A stretch of DNA of 13,948 bases from an uncultured Clostridia bacterium (GTDB taxonomy: Bacteria; Bacillota; Clostridia; Christensenellales; Borkfalkiaceae), in assembly GCA_944369635.1 (NCBI GenBank), contig CALVXL010000100.1, forward strand, positions 1 through 13,948. Direction: 5' to 3'. The position numbers and the translations under genes were made by a program. The notes under the pieces are model-generated. The model saw only the letters and a list, made by a program, of their open reading frames with translations. It was not told the origin of the DNA and searched no databases. Of this stretch, positions 1-6,730 are shown piece after piece; positions within the stretch are counted from its first letter, which is position 1; every line of letters starts with the position of its first letter.

Positions 1-190
1 TAGCCAACCAGTTACAACAAGATAAAGAAACAGACCAGTTAAGTATATTTAATTCAAAAGACCCGTTTACGGGTAGCAAGTAAACGGTGCGGGACTGGCA
101 GGTCGTTTAAATACGCATTTATGCGTAAGCCGGAATAGTTAGGGCTTATTGCCCGAAAATGAAAAACCACCAGCTAGGCTGGTGGATATT
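1..190 (+). mobile_element. Possible right end of an IS200/IS605-type element
   Basis: This stretch has no full gene. It shows consecutive small hairpins: 63-70 with 80-87 (8 bp, with an alternative 61-65/70-74 stem), 112-117 with 122-127, 141-145 region GGGC with GCCC, and a strong 8-bp stem of 167-174 with 178-185 around a TAG loop. The last stem is followed by ATATTTATTTAA rather than a clean T run, so it is a poor intrinsic terminator. A subterminal hairpin close to the end, preceded by structured non-coding sequence, is typical of IS200/IS605 right ends, where the 3' part also encodes the TnpB guide RNA. A 26-codon open tail ending at base 83 could be the last part of a truncated upstream gene. 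No transposase domain is visible, so the assignment rests on structure and resemblance only. Confidence 0.4.
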
Positions 191-206
191 TATTTAACGA
201 GGAAGC

Positions 207-236
207 TTGACACAATCCTGCGACATATGATAAGAT
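207..236 (+). promoter_or_regulatory. Sigma-A promoter of the lipoprotein gene
   Basis: A perfect -35 box TTGACA (207-212) is followed, after 18 bases, by TAAGAT (231-236). The latter has an extended -10 TG motif at 228-229. Transcription would start near 243, giving a leader of about 60 bases before the ATG at 303. Confidence 0.6.
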
Positions 237-302
237 AAACAAGCGGTTTGTGGGATGAAAATTTTCTTACGGCGCGCAAATACAAAAGTCGGAGATGTAA
301 GT

Positions 303-3300
303 ATGAAAAAAAGAGCGAAAATCGCGTTATGTTTACTGACTCTTACCGTTTTTGTGCTGTCCTTTGCGGCATGTACAAGGCAGAAGAGCGAAACGTTCAC
401 GATCAGTGTAAACGGCGGTACGGGCGGAGGCGTATACGAAAGCGGCGCGGAATGTACCGTTACTGCAACCGTGGAAGAGGGGTTTGAATTTGTCGGATGG
501 AAAGTAGGCGGAGAAATTGTTTCCGAAAAGAATCCGTATACGTTTATCGTAACAAAAGATTTGACGATTGAAGCGGAAACCAGAAAAAGTACCGAAACTT
601 TTACCGTTACGGTAGTCGGCGGAACGGGTGGCGGAACCTTCGAAAAAGGGGAGCAATGCACCGTTACCGCAACGCTTAAAGAAGATACGGAGTTTGTAGG
701 CTGGAATGTGAACGGAAAACAAATTTCTGCCGAAAATCCATATACTTTTGAGGTTACGGGAAATGTACAGATCGAGGTCGTTACCAAGCAGGTATTTACG
801 GTTACGGTAATCGGCGGTTCGGGCAGCGGAAAATTTGCAAAAGGCGATGAATGCGTTGTTACTGCAACTCTTGAAGATAACGAAATTTTTGTCGGATGGA
901 CGGTAAAGGGGATCGAGCAATCCAAAGAGAATCCCTACAGCTTTATCGTCACGGAAAGCGTGGAAATTACCGCCGTTACGCGTCAGCGCGTTTCGGTGGG
1001 GGATTTTGCTCGCAAATGGATAAGTAAAGATACCGTACTCGATCTGGAAGCGGAAACGATGACGGGCAAAAAAGACTTTCAGGTCATTGCCGTTAACGGA
1101 TCGGAAAGCGATACGGTTATTTCCTGTAAAATCGACGGGATCGATTATTCCTTGCGCTTAAATACGGAAGGCGCGCTCGAATTAAGAACGCTTTCTGCCG
1201 GAACGGACAGTGAACCGGAAGCTGTTTTTATGGCGTCTGCAGACCGTTTCCAAGGGGTTTGGAAGCCGGAAGAAGACGAGGTTTATACGATGTTTGTCGC
1301 CACCCCTGACGCGGACGGGTATTTCGGTTGGGCAATTGTTGAATCCGATGGATTTATCGATCCGGATTTCATCAATCGTGCCGTAACGCGTTTTGTATTT
1401 TCTGCTGAAAATGAGGCAAGCGTTGAATTTTACATTCCCGCAACAGGCGTAACATATATACTGAATTCAGACGGAAATATCTGCCTTGCGGAAGAAAATC
1501 TGATTTACACGCCGACGGATGCACTTTTCGGCAGTTCTTATGTGGCGGAAAGCGGTAAAAATATCATTATTGACAAAATGTCCGGAAAACTGACGGTTGA
1601 CGGAAAACAGACCGATTATAAAGCCGATAAAACAAAATTCGGCGCAGGCATCGTTTATCTTTCGGACGGGGAAGAATTTACGCTTGTCTATTCTCTCGAC
1701 GGAATTTATGAATTTTCTAAAAATCGTAAGGAAAAACTGATTCCTTTTGACGCATCGCAATTTGTCGGCAAATGGATCGGCGAAAACGAAATTTCATTTG
1801 ATTCTCCAAACGAAATAACTTTCAGCGGGGAGCGGTGCGCATTCAATGCGTTGATTGTCGAAAACAGGGTAATTTTCGGTTTTGTTGCAGACGGCGTTCA
1901 ATATTATATCGAAAAACTTTCAGATAACGATGTGGCTTTTGCGCTGAATGTTGCGGGATCGGAAACTACATCTTACTATCTTTCCGAAACGGCGGCGCAG
2001 GCTTTCGTAGGAAATTACAATGCAAATTCTGAAAATATGCTGACCGTGAACGAAGAATTTACCGTCGTTATCGATGAGCATTCGTGTAACGGAAGTTTTG
2101 CGGTTTTGCCGAAATTGGATCGGACAGTGTCCGTACCACTCGGATTAAAGGGAATTCAATTGGCGGCGCTGTCTTTAGGCCATAACCTGTATCTCGTTTG
2201 GATTAAAACGGGAGGACTTGCGTTATTGGAAGAAAAGGACGGCAACTATTCGGTTAAATCCGCATTCTATACGGCGGAAGCTACACTGAGCATTCAGAAC
2301 GATTTGTCCGTAGCGCTCGTTTCCGATGGGGATTTTTATACAACAGGCGGTTTAAATGCCGAAACGTTGTCCTTTGACTTTTCAAATAAAAGCGTTTATT
2401 TTAACGGGAAAGAGCACGCCTTTATATGGAGTTATAACATAAATTTTGCTACGGGAGCGGAATATCCCGTGATTTCCTTTGTCACCGTTTCGGATAACAC
2501 GGAAAAAACGCATATCGTCTATCGCTATTTTGAGGAAGAATATATCCGCATGGAGATCTTTTTTGCGGGAAAACGCGAAGGATTGAAGTCGCTTGTTTCT
2601 GATGAAGAATTTTCTGCGCTTTGCGGAACCGCTTATGTGCGAGAAGGCAAATTCGTCAACGAGAGCATTGCTTTCGGTGCGGATGGCTTGCTTTCGATAA
2701 AAACTACGGATTTTACGGAAAATGCCGCACTCAGCAATACTTTGACATATGAAAATTACGCTTTAACGGTTGTGAAAGGTACTTTGGTTGTCACATACAG
2801 TTATGTCGCAGACGGGATGACGTTCGATACGTTAATATATTGCGATGAGATTGGAAAGACGATTTCTTCCAACGGTATAACCTATCATAACCTTCCGGAA
2901 GGTCTGTCGTCTTCGGCAGGACAATATTATAACGAAAGCGGCGAAATCGTATTCGAATTACTGAGTAACGGGCAATATTATTATAATGACGGCGACGCTT
3001 TTTCGGGTTGGGAAACGGAAGACGATTTCGATACTTTGGTATTTCAGGAAGGCGTTCTGATCGGCACAAAAGCGGTTGACGATTGGTGGAGTGGAAACAG
3101 CTATACGCTAACTTTCCGTATGGCTGAAAATAAAGTTTCGATCAATAACGACGAGGGGTTAGTGTTATCCGCATCGAAAAAAGTTCTTACGCCCGACGCG
3201 TTTATCGGAACTTATACGTTCAAGGATGAATCCGATACCGAGATCGTTTTCGTGATCAGTGCGGAAACCGACAACATAAACGCGGAAACTTCGCTTGTTG

Positions 3301-3761
3301 TGTCTGTTGACAATACAGAAGCCGGGGCCGTGACGCTTGCCTTTGATGAAACCGGCAAGCAAGTGCTTACGGCAGATGTAGGTATATCGATCTGGGCTAC
3401 GACATATACAGTTGTTCTTGATGGTTCTGTGTTGAAATTCAGCGACGGTGAAACCGAATACGGCAGTGTGGCCGCTTCCGGATCTTGGGATTTTTCGAAA
3501 TTTGTTTTAAAAGAACCTCAAACGCTTACCGATGAAGGCATAGAATATACTTTAACTTGCGTAGCGAAAGCGGACGGTAAGATGCCGCTTTATTTCCTGA
3601 AAGATTCTGACGGCGCGACTGTAAGGTTGCAAAAATATTCGGTAACCCGCGTAGGTGAAAATTGGATTTTGGATATTTCACCTGTTCTCGGGCTCACCGT
3701 ACGCATTTCGGTCGGAACTGACGGAAATGCCGTAGCAACATTTGCACCAATAGAAGAGTAA
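303..3761 (+). CDS. Large surface lipoprotein with InlB-type repeats
   Basis: Predicted 1152-residue lipoprotein attached to the outer face of the cell membrane; its specific role is unknown. The chosen ATG (303) has GGAG at 291-294; an in-frame ATG at 255 would add 16 residues before the signal peptide and has no comparable site. Residues 1-24 are a lipoprotein signal peptide: KKR start, hydrophobic core, and lipobox SFAAC with Cys24 as the lipid anchor. Residues 30-229 form three repeats of 66-68 residues resembling the divergent InlB B-repeat family, with shared FVGW and NPY(T/S)F motifs. Residues 230-1152 are acidic, beta-rich and unrecognised, but the motif F-x-G-x-(W/Y) or a variant recurs about every 80-100 residues (near 235, 316, 409, 487, 568, 773, 872 and 967), suggesting tandem lipocalin-like modules. 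No sortase signal or catalytic motif is seen. It probably binds something at the surface. The gene is monocistronic, with its own promoter and terminator. Confidence 0.85.
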   Translation: MKKRAKIALCLLTLTVFVLSFAACTRQKSETFTISVNGGTGGGVYESGAECTVTATVEEGFEFVGWKVGGEIVSEKNPYTFIVTKDLTIEAETRKSTETFTVTVVGGTGGGTFEKGEQCTVTATLKEDTEFVGWNVNGKQISAENPYTFEVTGNVQIEVVTKQVFTVTVIGGSGSGKFAKGDECVVTATLEDNEIFVGWTVKGIEQSKENPYSFIVTESVEITAVTRQRVSVGDFARKWISKDTVLDLEAETMTGKKDFQVIAVNGSESDTVISCKIDGIDYSLRLNTEGALELRTLSAGTDSEPEAVFMASADRFQGVWKPEEDEVYTMFVATPDADGYFGWAIVESDGFIDPDFINRAVTRFVFSAENEASVEFYIPATGVTYILNSDGNICLAEENLIYTPTDALFGSSYVAESGKNIIIDKMSGKLTVDGKQTDYKADKTKFGAGIVYLSDGEEFTLVYSLDGIYEFSKNRKEKLIPFDASQFVGKWIGENEISFDSPNEITFSGERCAFNALIVENRVIFGFVADGVQYYIEKLSDNDVAFALNVAGSETTSYYLSETAAQAFVGNYNANSENMLTVNEEFTVVIDEHSCNGSFAVLPKLDRTVSVPLGLKGIQLAALSLGHNLYLVWIKTGGLALLEEKDGNYSVKSAFYTAEATLSIQNDLSVALVSDGDFYTTGGLNAETLSFDFSNKSVYFNGKEHAFIWSYNINFATGAEYPVISFVTVSDNTEKTHIVYRYFEEEYIRMEIFFAGKREGLKSLVSDEEFSALCGTAYVREGKFVNESIAFGADGLLSIKTTDFTENAALSNTLTYENYALTVVKGTLVVTYSYVADGMTFDTLIYCDEIGKTISSNGITYHNLPEGLSSSAGQYYNESGEIVFELLSNGQYYYNDGDAFSGWETEDDFDTLVFQEGVLIGTKAVDDWWSGNSYTLTFRMAENKVSINNDEGLVLSASKKVLTPDAFIGTYTFKDESDTEIVFVISAETDNINAETSLVVSVDNTEAGAVTLAFDETGKQVLTADVGISIWATTYTVVLDGSVLKFSDGETEYGSVAASGSWDFSKFVLKEPQTLTDEGIEYTLTCVAKADGKMPLYFLKDSDGATVRLQKYSVTRVGENWILDISPVLGLTVRISVGTDGNAVATFAPIEE
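390..989 (+). repeat. Three tandem InlB-type repeat units in the lipoprotein
   Basis: Three coding repeats lie at 390-593, 594-791 and 792-989, of 68, 66 and 66 codons. Each encodes a beta-strand start (FT(I/V)(S/T)V), a Gly-rich turn, a (C)(T/V)VTAT strand, FVGW, then NPY(T/S)F and a closing strand. The units are clearly related as protein but diverged as DNA, so they look like old duplications under selection rather than recent expansion. Confidence 0.85.
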
Positions 3762-3764
3762 TAA

Positions 3765-3791
3765 AAAAAGCGCGTTTTTAACGCGCTTTTT
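3765..3791 (+). terminator. Intrinsic terminator of the lipoprotein gene
   Basis: A 12-bp perfect stem (3765-3776 with 3780-3791) has a 3-base loop, a GC core and flanking A and T tracts. It starts three bases after the stop codon. The symmetry means it could also stop minus-strand transcription. Confidence 0.85.
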
Positions 3792-3811
3792 GATTAAGTT
3801 ATAATTTTCAT

Positions 3812-3842
3812 AAAAAGACGGAATTAGCATTTCCGTCTTTTT
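3812..3842 (-). terminator. Intrinsic terminator of the collagen-like gene
   Basis: A 12-bp perfect stem (3812-3823 with 3831-3842) has a 7-base loop. Read on the minus strand it follows the collagen-like stop codon by four bases and ends in a T run. It also has the A/T tract symmetry of a bidirectional terminator. Confidence 0.85.
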
Positions 3843-3846
3843 GATA

Positions 3847-4932
3847 TTATCGTTGATCGCTGATATTAGCCTCCGCGTTATACTGTGCAAGAGCGGTAGT
3901 GGGGTCGTACGGCGCGCCGGAAGTCGTTCCCGACAGAAGGGCGATATCGACGGCATTTTCCGGGATGCCCCAGGAATTGCCAGAAAAAAGAACGATTGCC
4001 TGATCCACTACATATCCTCGCGTATTGAGTACGGTATTAAATAGTACGCTTCCGTTTGACGAAGGATTAAAATAAGCGGGTTGTCTTAGAGAATAAAATA
4101 AGTTGTTTCTGATCAGAAAGTCGGAAACGCCGTTTTGTGTGACAATGGCCCGATTGACAACCCAGCCCGTAGAAGAACCGCTTTGCGTCGGGCCGTAAAT
4201 TGTGTTGTCCAGAATCTGCGCATTGTTTGCGCCGATCTGAATAAACTCTACTGGATAAGGGTTATCGCTTGTGATCGTAAGATTTTTAATCGTGTTATAT
4301 GGGGCTGTGATCAAAAACGGGATTATCGCCGCTTGTAATGTAATTGTAGAACCGTTTTCTCCTTCGATGGTGACGCCGCTTTTTGTCAATTGCAACTGAG
4401 AAGTTACGGGATAATTTCCCTCAAGTACATGAACCGTGCCGTTTGGTTCTACTGCTGAATAACCTTCGGCAAGCGTCGCGTACGGTGCGGCACGGCTTCC
4501 GTCGCCGTTTACAGCGCCGTCCTGAACGTAAACATTATAGGGGTTGACTGCTAATGCGCCGCTCAATCCGGTAGCTCCCGTCGGACCGGTAGGACCGGCG
4601 GCACCGTCTTGCCCTGTGATTCCCGCGGGCCCCGTCGCGCCCGTAGCGCCGGTTAAACCGGTAGGGCCCGTGGGTCCTGTCGCGCCGATCGCTCCTGCGG
4701 CGCCGTCTTGCCCGGTGGCTCCCGTAGGCCCCGTTGCGCCTGTCAGCCCCATAGATCCCGCCGGTCCGGTCGGACCGGTGGCTCCGGTTGTTCCGGTAGC
4801 ACCTGTAGCGCCGGTCGCTCCGGTGGGACCCGTTGCTCCCGGAATTCCTTGAAAACCTCGCGGTCCGCGCGGACCGGTTATAAAAAATCGACGGTCGCAA
4901 CCGAAATTTTTTTTATCGTTTTCACACCACAT
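3847..4932 (-). CDS. Collagen-like protein with beta-helix C-terminal domain
   Basis: Predicted 361-residue structural protein. Residues 1-19 are a polar N-terminus with Cys3 and Cys12 and no signal peptide. Residues 20-127 are 36 uninterrupted G-X-Y triplets, mostly GAT, GPT and GPA, expected to form a collagen triple helix. The rest looks like a right-handed parallel beta-helix: residues about 133-180 match the usual entry of such domains (YVQDG, NGDGS, APYATLAEG, then a GTVHVLEGNYPV segment), followed by rungs such as NTIKNLTI, AQILDNTIYGP and FLIRNNLF. The start is supported by AAGGAG at 4939-4944 on the minus strand. Lack of a secretion signal is what is seen in BclA-like exosporium proteins, which are assembled from the mother cell, so a spore-surface role is plausible. 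A phage-type fibre is an alternative, but there are no phage genes nearby. The gene is monocistronic and converges on the lipoprotein gene. Confidence 0.85.
   Translation of the reverse strand: MWCENDKKNFGCDRRFFITGPRGPRGFQGIPGATGPTGATGATGATGTTGATGPTGPAGSMGLTGATGPTGATGQDGAAGAIGATGPTGPTGLTGATGATGPAGITGQDGAAGPTGPTGATGLSGALAVNPYNVYVQDGAVNGDGSRAAPYATLAEGYSAVEPNGTVHVLEGNYPVTSQLQLTKSGVTIEGENGSTITLQAAIIPFLITAPYNTIKNLTITSDNPYPVEFIQIGANNAQILDNTIYGPTQSGSSTGWVVNRAIVTQNGVSDFLIRNNLFYSLRQPAYFNPSSNGSVLFNTVLNTRGYVVDQAIVLFSGNSWGIPENAVDIALLSGTTSGAPYDPTTALAQYNAEANISDQR
4552..4875 (-). repeat. G-X-Y collagen triplet repeat
   Basis: 36 consecutive Gly-X-Y codon triplets, residues 20-127 of the collagen-like protein. 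Thr dominates the Y position. Two copies of a TGQDGAAG block occur 33 residues apart (residues 73-80 and 106-113), which suggests growth by internal duplication. GC content is well above the surrounding DNA because of the Gly, Pro and Ala codons. Confidence 0.9.
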
Positions 4933-4963
4933 AAAATTCTCCTTAATTCATTTTATGAGAAAA

Positions 4964-4991
4964 ATTATAAAAAGGGGAATTTCGGATTAAA
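4964..4991 (-). promoter_or_regulatory. Tentative promoter of the collagen-like gene
   Basis: On the minus strand a perfect TATAAT (4964-4969) lies 31 bases upstream of the ATG. The best -35 at 16-base spacing is only TTTAAT (4986-4991). A CATACATA sequence further upstream loosely resembles the -10 of sporulation sigma factors but does not fit a consensus with a -35. The true promoter is uncertain. Confidence 0.3.
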
Positions 4992-5093
4992 TTTTTCGGA
5001 GTGAAATATGTATGAGAATCAATTTTGATAAAGTACTTTATAATTTTTTTCAGCGGCAAAAGATTAAAAAATTCAAATCTTCTTTGTAAATTC

Positions 5094-5123
5094 TTGTAAA
5101 ATAGTTCAGAACTATAGTATAAT
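5094..5123 (+). promoter_or_regulatory. Putative promoter with inverted-repeat operator
   Basis: TTGTAA (5094-5099), an 18-base spacer and TATAAT (5118-5123) form a good sigma-A candidate on the plus strand. The spacer holds a perfect inverted repeat, 5101-5107 with 5109-5115 (ATAGTTC / GAACTAT, one base between), positioned like a repressor or activator site. The nearest plus-strand gene is proC-rnhA at 5404. In between, the transcript would carry a long-range stem (5159-5165 with 5211-5217) and antisense tRNA-Trp, and no ORF. The rest of the gene-free stretch 4945-5236 shows nothing else I can name. Confidence 0.45.
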
Positions 5124-5236
5124 GTTTATAACGAATTGAAAGTTTTGGGAATTTGATGTTATGCTATTTGTTGAAATGAATAGGTTTTAACTACTGTTTT
5201 TTGAATAACAAGCATAATGAAAAACATTTGCGCAAT

Positions 5237-5268
5237 AAAAAAAGAACTGCAAGCAAATGCAGTTCTTT
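5237..5268 (-). terminator. Terminator of tRNA-Trp
   Basis: An 11-bp perfect stem (5241-5251 with 5258-5268), a 6-base loop and a run of seven T on the minus strand, beginning just past the tRNA 3' end. On the plus strand it lacks a downstream T run, so it should mainly act on the tRNA transcript. Confidence 0.85.
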
Positions 5269-5269
5269 A

Positions 5270-5344
5270 TGGCAGGGGAGACGCGATTCGAACACGCAAC
5301 CTACGGTTTTGGAGACCGCTACTCTACCGTTGAGCCACTCCCCT
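5270..5344 (-). tRNA. tRNA-Trp (anticodon CCA)
   Basis: The minus strand folds into a full cloverleaf: 7-bp acceptor stem AGGGGAG/CTCCCCT, D arm with GCTC/GAGT, a 5-bp anticodon stem with one G-T pair and loop CTCCAAA, and a T arm GCGTG-TTCGAAT-CGCGT. The anticodon CCA (plus-strand 5310-5312) reads UGG, tryptophan. The discriminator is G and the 3' CCA is encoded in the gene. It is a single tRNA, not part of a cluster, with its own promoter and terminator. Confidence 0.95.
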
Positions 5345-5357
5345 AAAAACATTAAAT

Positions 5358-5386
5358 ATTATATAACAATTCGATAGGCAAGTCAA
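5358..5386 (-). promoter_or_regulatory. Strong sigma-A promoter of tRNA-Trp
   Basis: On the minus strand TTGACT (5381-5386), exactly 17 bases, then TATAAT (5358-5363). Transcription should start near 5351, seven bases before the mature tRNA 5' end. The -35 box sits five bases from the proC ribosome binding site on the other strand. Confidence 0.85.
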
Positions 5387-5403
5387 GAAAAAAGGAGTAT
5401 AAA

Positions 5404-6681
5404 ATGGAAAAGAAATTTGATCTCGGAGTTATCGGTTGCGGTTTTATGGCGTCGGCAATCATAAAGGGTATCGTCAACAATAATATTCTCCCGGCTGAAA
5501 AGATTATTGTCAGCAACAAGGAAGGCGCGGGTTTTTCCGCGGTTGACGGTTTGAATGTATCGACAACATATAGTAACGAATATCTGGCGGAAAATTCCGA
5601 ATACGTCCTGCTTGCAATCAAACCGCAAGGACTCGAGGAGGTATTGTGCGAAATAGGGAATGTGTCGGTAGAAAAATTTATCACAATTCTCGCAGGTGTA
5701 AAGAAAAGTAAAATTAAGGAAACGTTTCCCTATGCAAAAGTCGCACGTGTAATGCCGAATACGCCTTGTTCGATCGGAAGCGGCGCGATGGGATTGGATG
5801 TGAGCGATTTTGACGAAGCGGATAAAAATTTTGTTTTTAGATTACTTTCTTCACTCGGTACGGTGGTGTTTACGGAAGAAAAAGATATGAATGCCGTAAC
5901 CGGCATATCGGGGAGCGGTCCCGCATATGTTTACCTTTTTATCAAAGGTCTTGTGGAAGCAGGCGTAAAACAGGGCTTAAAAGAAGACGTTGCAAAAAAA
6001 CTTGCCGTAGCAACGGTTATCGGCAGTGCGAAGATGGTCTTGTCCTATCCCGAAAAATCTTTGGACGAGCTGATCGGAGCGGTGTGCAGTAAGGGAGGAA
6101 CGACAATTGAAGCGGTCAATACTTTTGAAAAGCTCGGTTTCAGGGGGATCATTTCAAAAGCTGTCGATGCCTGCGTCAATCGCGCGGCCGAATTGGGTGG
6201 CGATAACAAGAAAACGATAATTGAAGATGATTTCAAAGGCGTTACGATTTATACGGACGGCGCTTGTTCTGGAAATCCCGGCATAGGAGGATGGGGCGCA
6301 ATATTAATGGCAAACGGGAAAATAAAGGAAATCAGCGGCGGCGAAATGCAAACGACTAACAACAGAATGGAACTTACCGCAGTGATTTCCGCGCTTGAAA
6401 TGCTGAAAAAACCTTGTGAAGTCAGGATATATACCGATTCCACATATGTAGCGGATGCTTTTTTGCAAAACAGACTTGAAAACTGGAAAAATAACGGTTG
6501 GCGTACTTCAGCAAAAACAGAAGTGAAAAATATCGATTTATGGCAAAAATTATGCGATCTTACAGACAAATATCAATGCAGTTTTTTTAAAGTAAAAGGG
6601 CATGCCGACAATCCTTATAATAACCGATGCGACGAGCTGGCGGTCGCGGAATGCAAAAGATTGCAAAATTATCAGGTCTGA
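5404..6681 (+). CDS. proC-rnhA: ProC - RNase HI fusion protein
   Basis: One 425-residue frame joins two complete enzymes. Residues 1-265 are pyrroline-5-carboxylate reductase, the last step of proline synthesis (P5C + NAD(P)H to proline): nucleotide-binding GCGFMAS (11-17), VMPNTP (116-121), the family signature around SGSGPAYV (169-176) and GGTTIEAV (231-238). After a short linker (about 266-278), residues 279-420 are RNase HI, which cuts RNA in RNA-DNA hybrids: TDGACSGNPG with Asp285, Glu323 in RMEL, Asp345 in TDST, His400 in KGHAD and Asp410 in CDELA, so the DEDD catalytic set is intact. Each half has normal family length. The start is supported by AAGGAG (5392-5397). I see no in-frame ATG or ribosome binding site near the junction to separate the halves. 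ProA and ProB are not nearby. Why these enzymes are joined is unknown; both domain assignments are secure. Confidence 0.93.
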   Translation: MEKKFDLGVIGCGFMASAIIKGIVNNNILPAEKIIVSNKEGAGFSAVDGLNVSTTYSNEYLAENSEYVLLAIKPQGLEEVLCEIGNVSVEKFITILAGVKKSKIKETFPYAKVARVMPNTPCSIGSGAMGLDVSDFDEADKNFVFRLLSSLGTVVFTEEKDMNAVTGISGSGPAYVYLFIKGLVEAGVKQGLKEDVAKKLAVATVIGSAKMVLSYPEKSLDELIGAVCSKGGTTIEAVNTFEKLGFRGIISKAVDACVNRAAELGGDNKKTIIEDDFKGVTIYTDGACSGNPGIGGWGAILMANGKIKEISGGEMQTTNNRMELTAVISALEMLKKPCEVRIYTDSTYVADAFLQNRLENWKNNGWRTSAKTEVKNIDLWQKLCDLTDKYQCSFFKVKGHADNPYNNRCDELAVAECKRLQNYQV

Positions 6682-6683
6682 GG

Positions 6684-6716
6684 TTAAATTTTCGCGTTTC
6701 TTGTATATAATATAAT
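6684..6716 (+). promoter_or_regulatory. Probable promoter of the VTT-domain gene
   Basis: Two overlapping perfect -10 boxes, TATAAT at 6706-6711 and 6711-6716, precede the ATG at 6731 by 15-20 bases. The -35 is weak; TTAAAT (6684-6689) fits the first box at 16 bases. Transcripts would have leaders of only about 8-13 bases. No terminator separates this from proC-rnhA, so read-through is also possible. Confidence 0.4.
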
Positions 6717-6730
6717 ACGAGAACTATATT

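Noticed and set aside
3..83. 26-codon open tail at the left edge
   Set aside because: It may be the C-terminus of an upstream gene such as a TnpB, but it is too short and has no recognisable motif.
255..302. Upstream ATG for the lipoprotein
   Set aside because: It would put 16 charged residues before a perfect lipoprotein signal peptide; the ATG at 303 has GGAG at proper spacing.
194..925. Minus-strand open frame of 243 codons rich in Pro, Thr, Val and Ser
   Set aside because: It lies opposite the InlB-type repeats of the lipoprotein and its apparent repeats mirror those. The plus frame has a signal peptide, ribosome binding site, promoter and terminator.
4544..4852. Plus-strand frame with a PVAPVGPV-type repeat
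   Set aside because: It is the complementary strand of the GXY collagen codons. It has no ribosome binding site and no sequence outside the repeat.
5345..5403. T-box or other amino-acid riboswitch before proC
   Set aside because: The stretch is only 59 bases, lacks a T-box sequence and terminator, and is fully explained by the tRNA promoter and the proC ribosome binding site.
6190..6240. Frameshift or lost stop explaining the ProC-RNase HI joining
   Set aside because: The frame runs through cleanly, both domains are complete, and no start codon with a ribosome binding site is found near the junction. An assembly error can only be excluded with reads.
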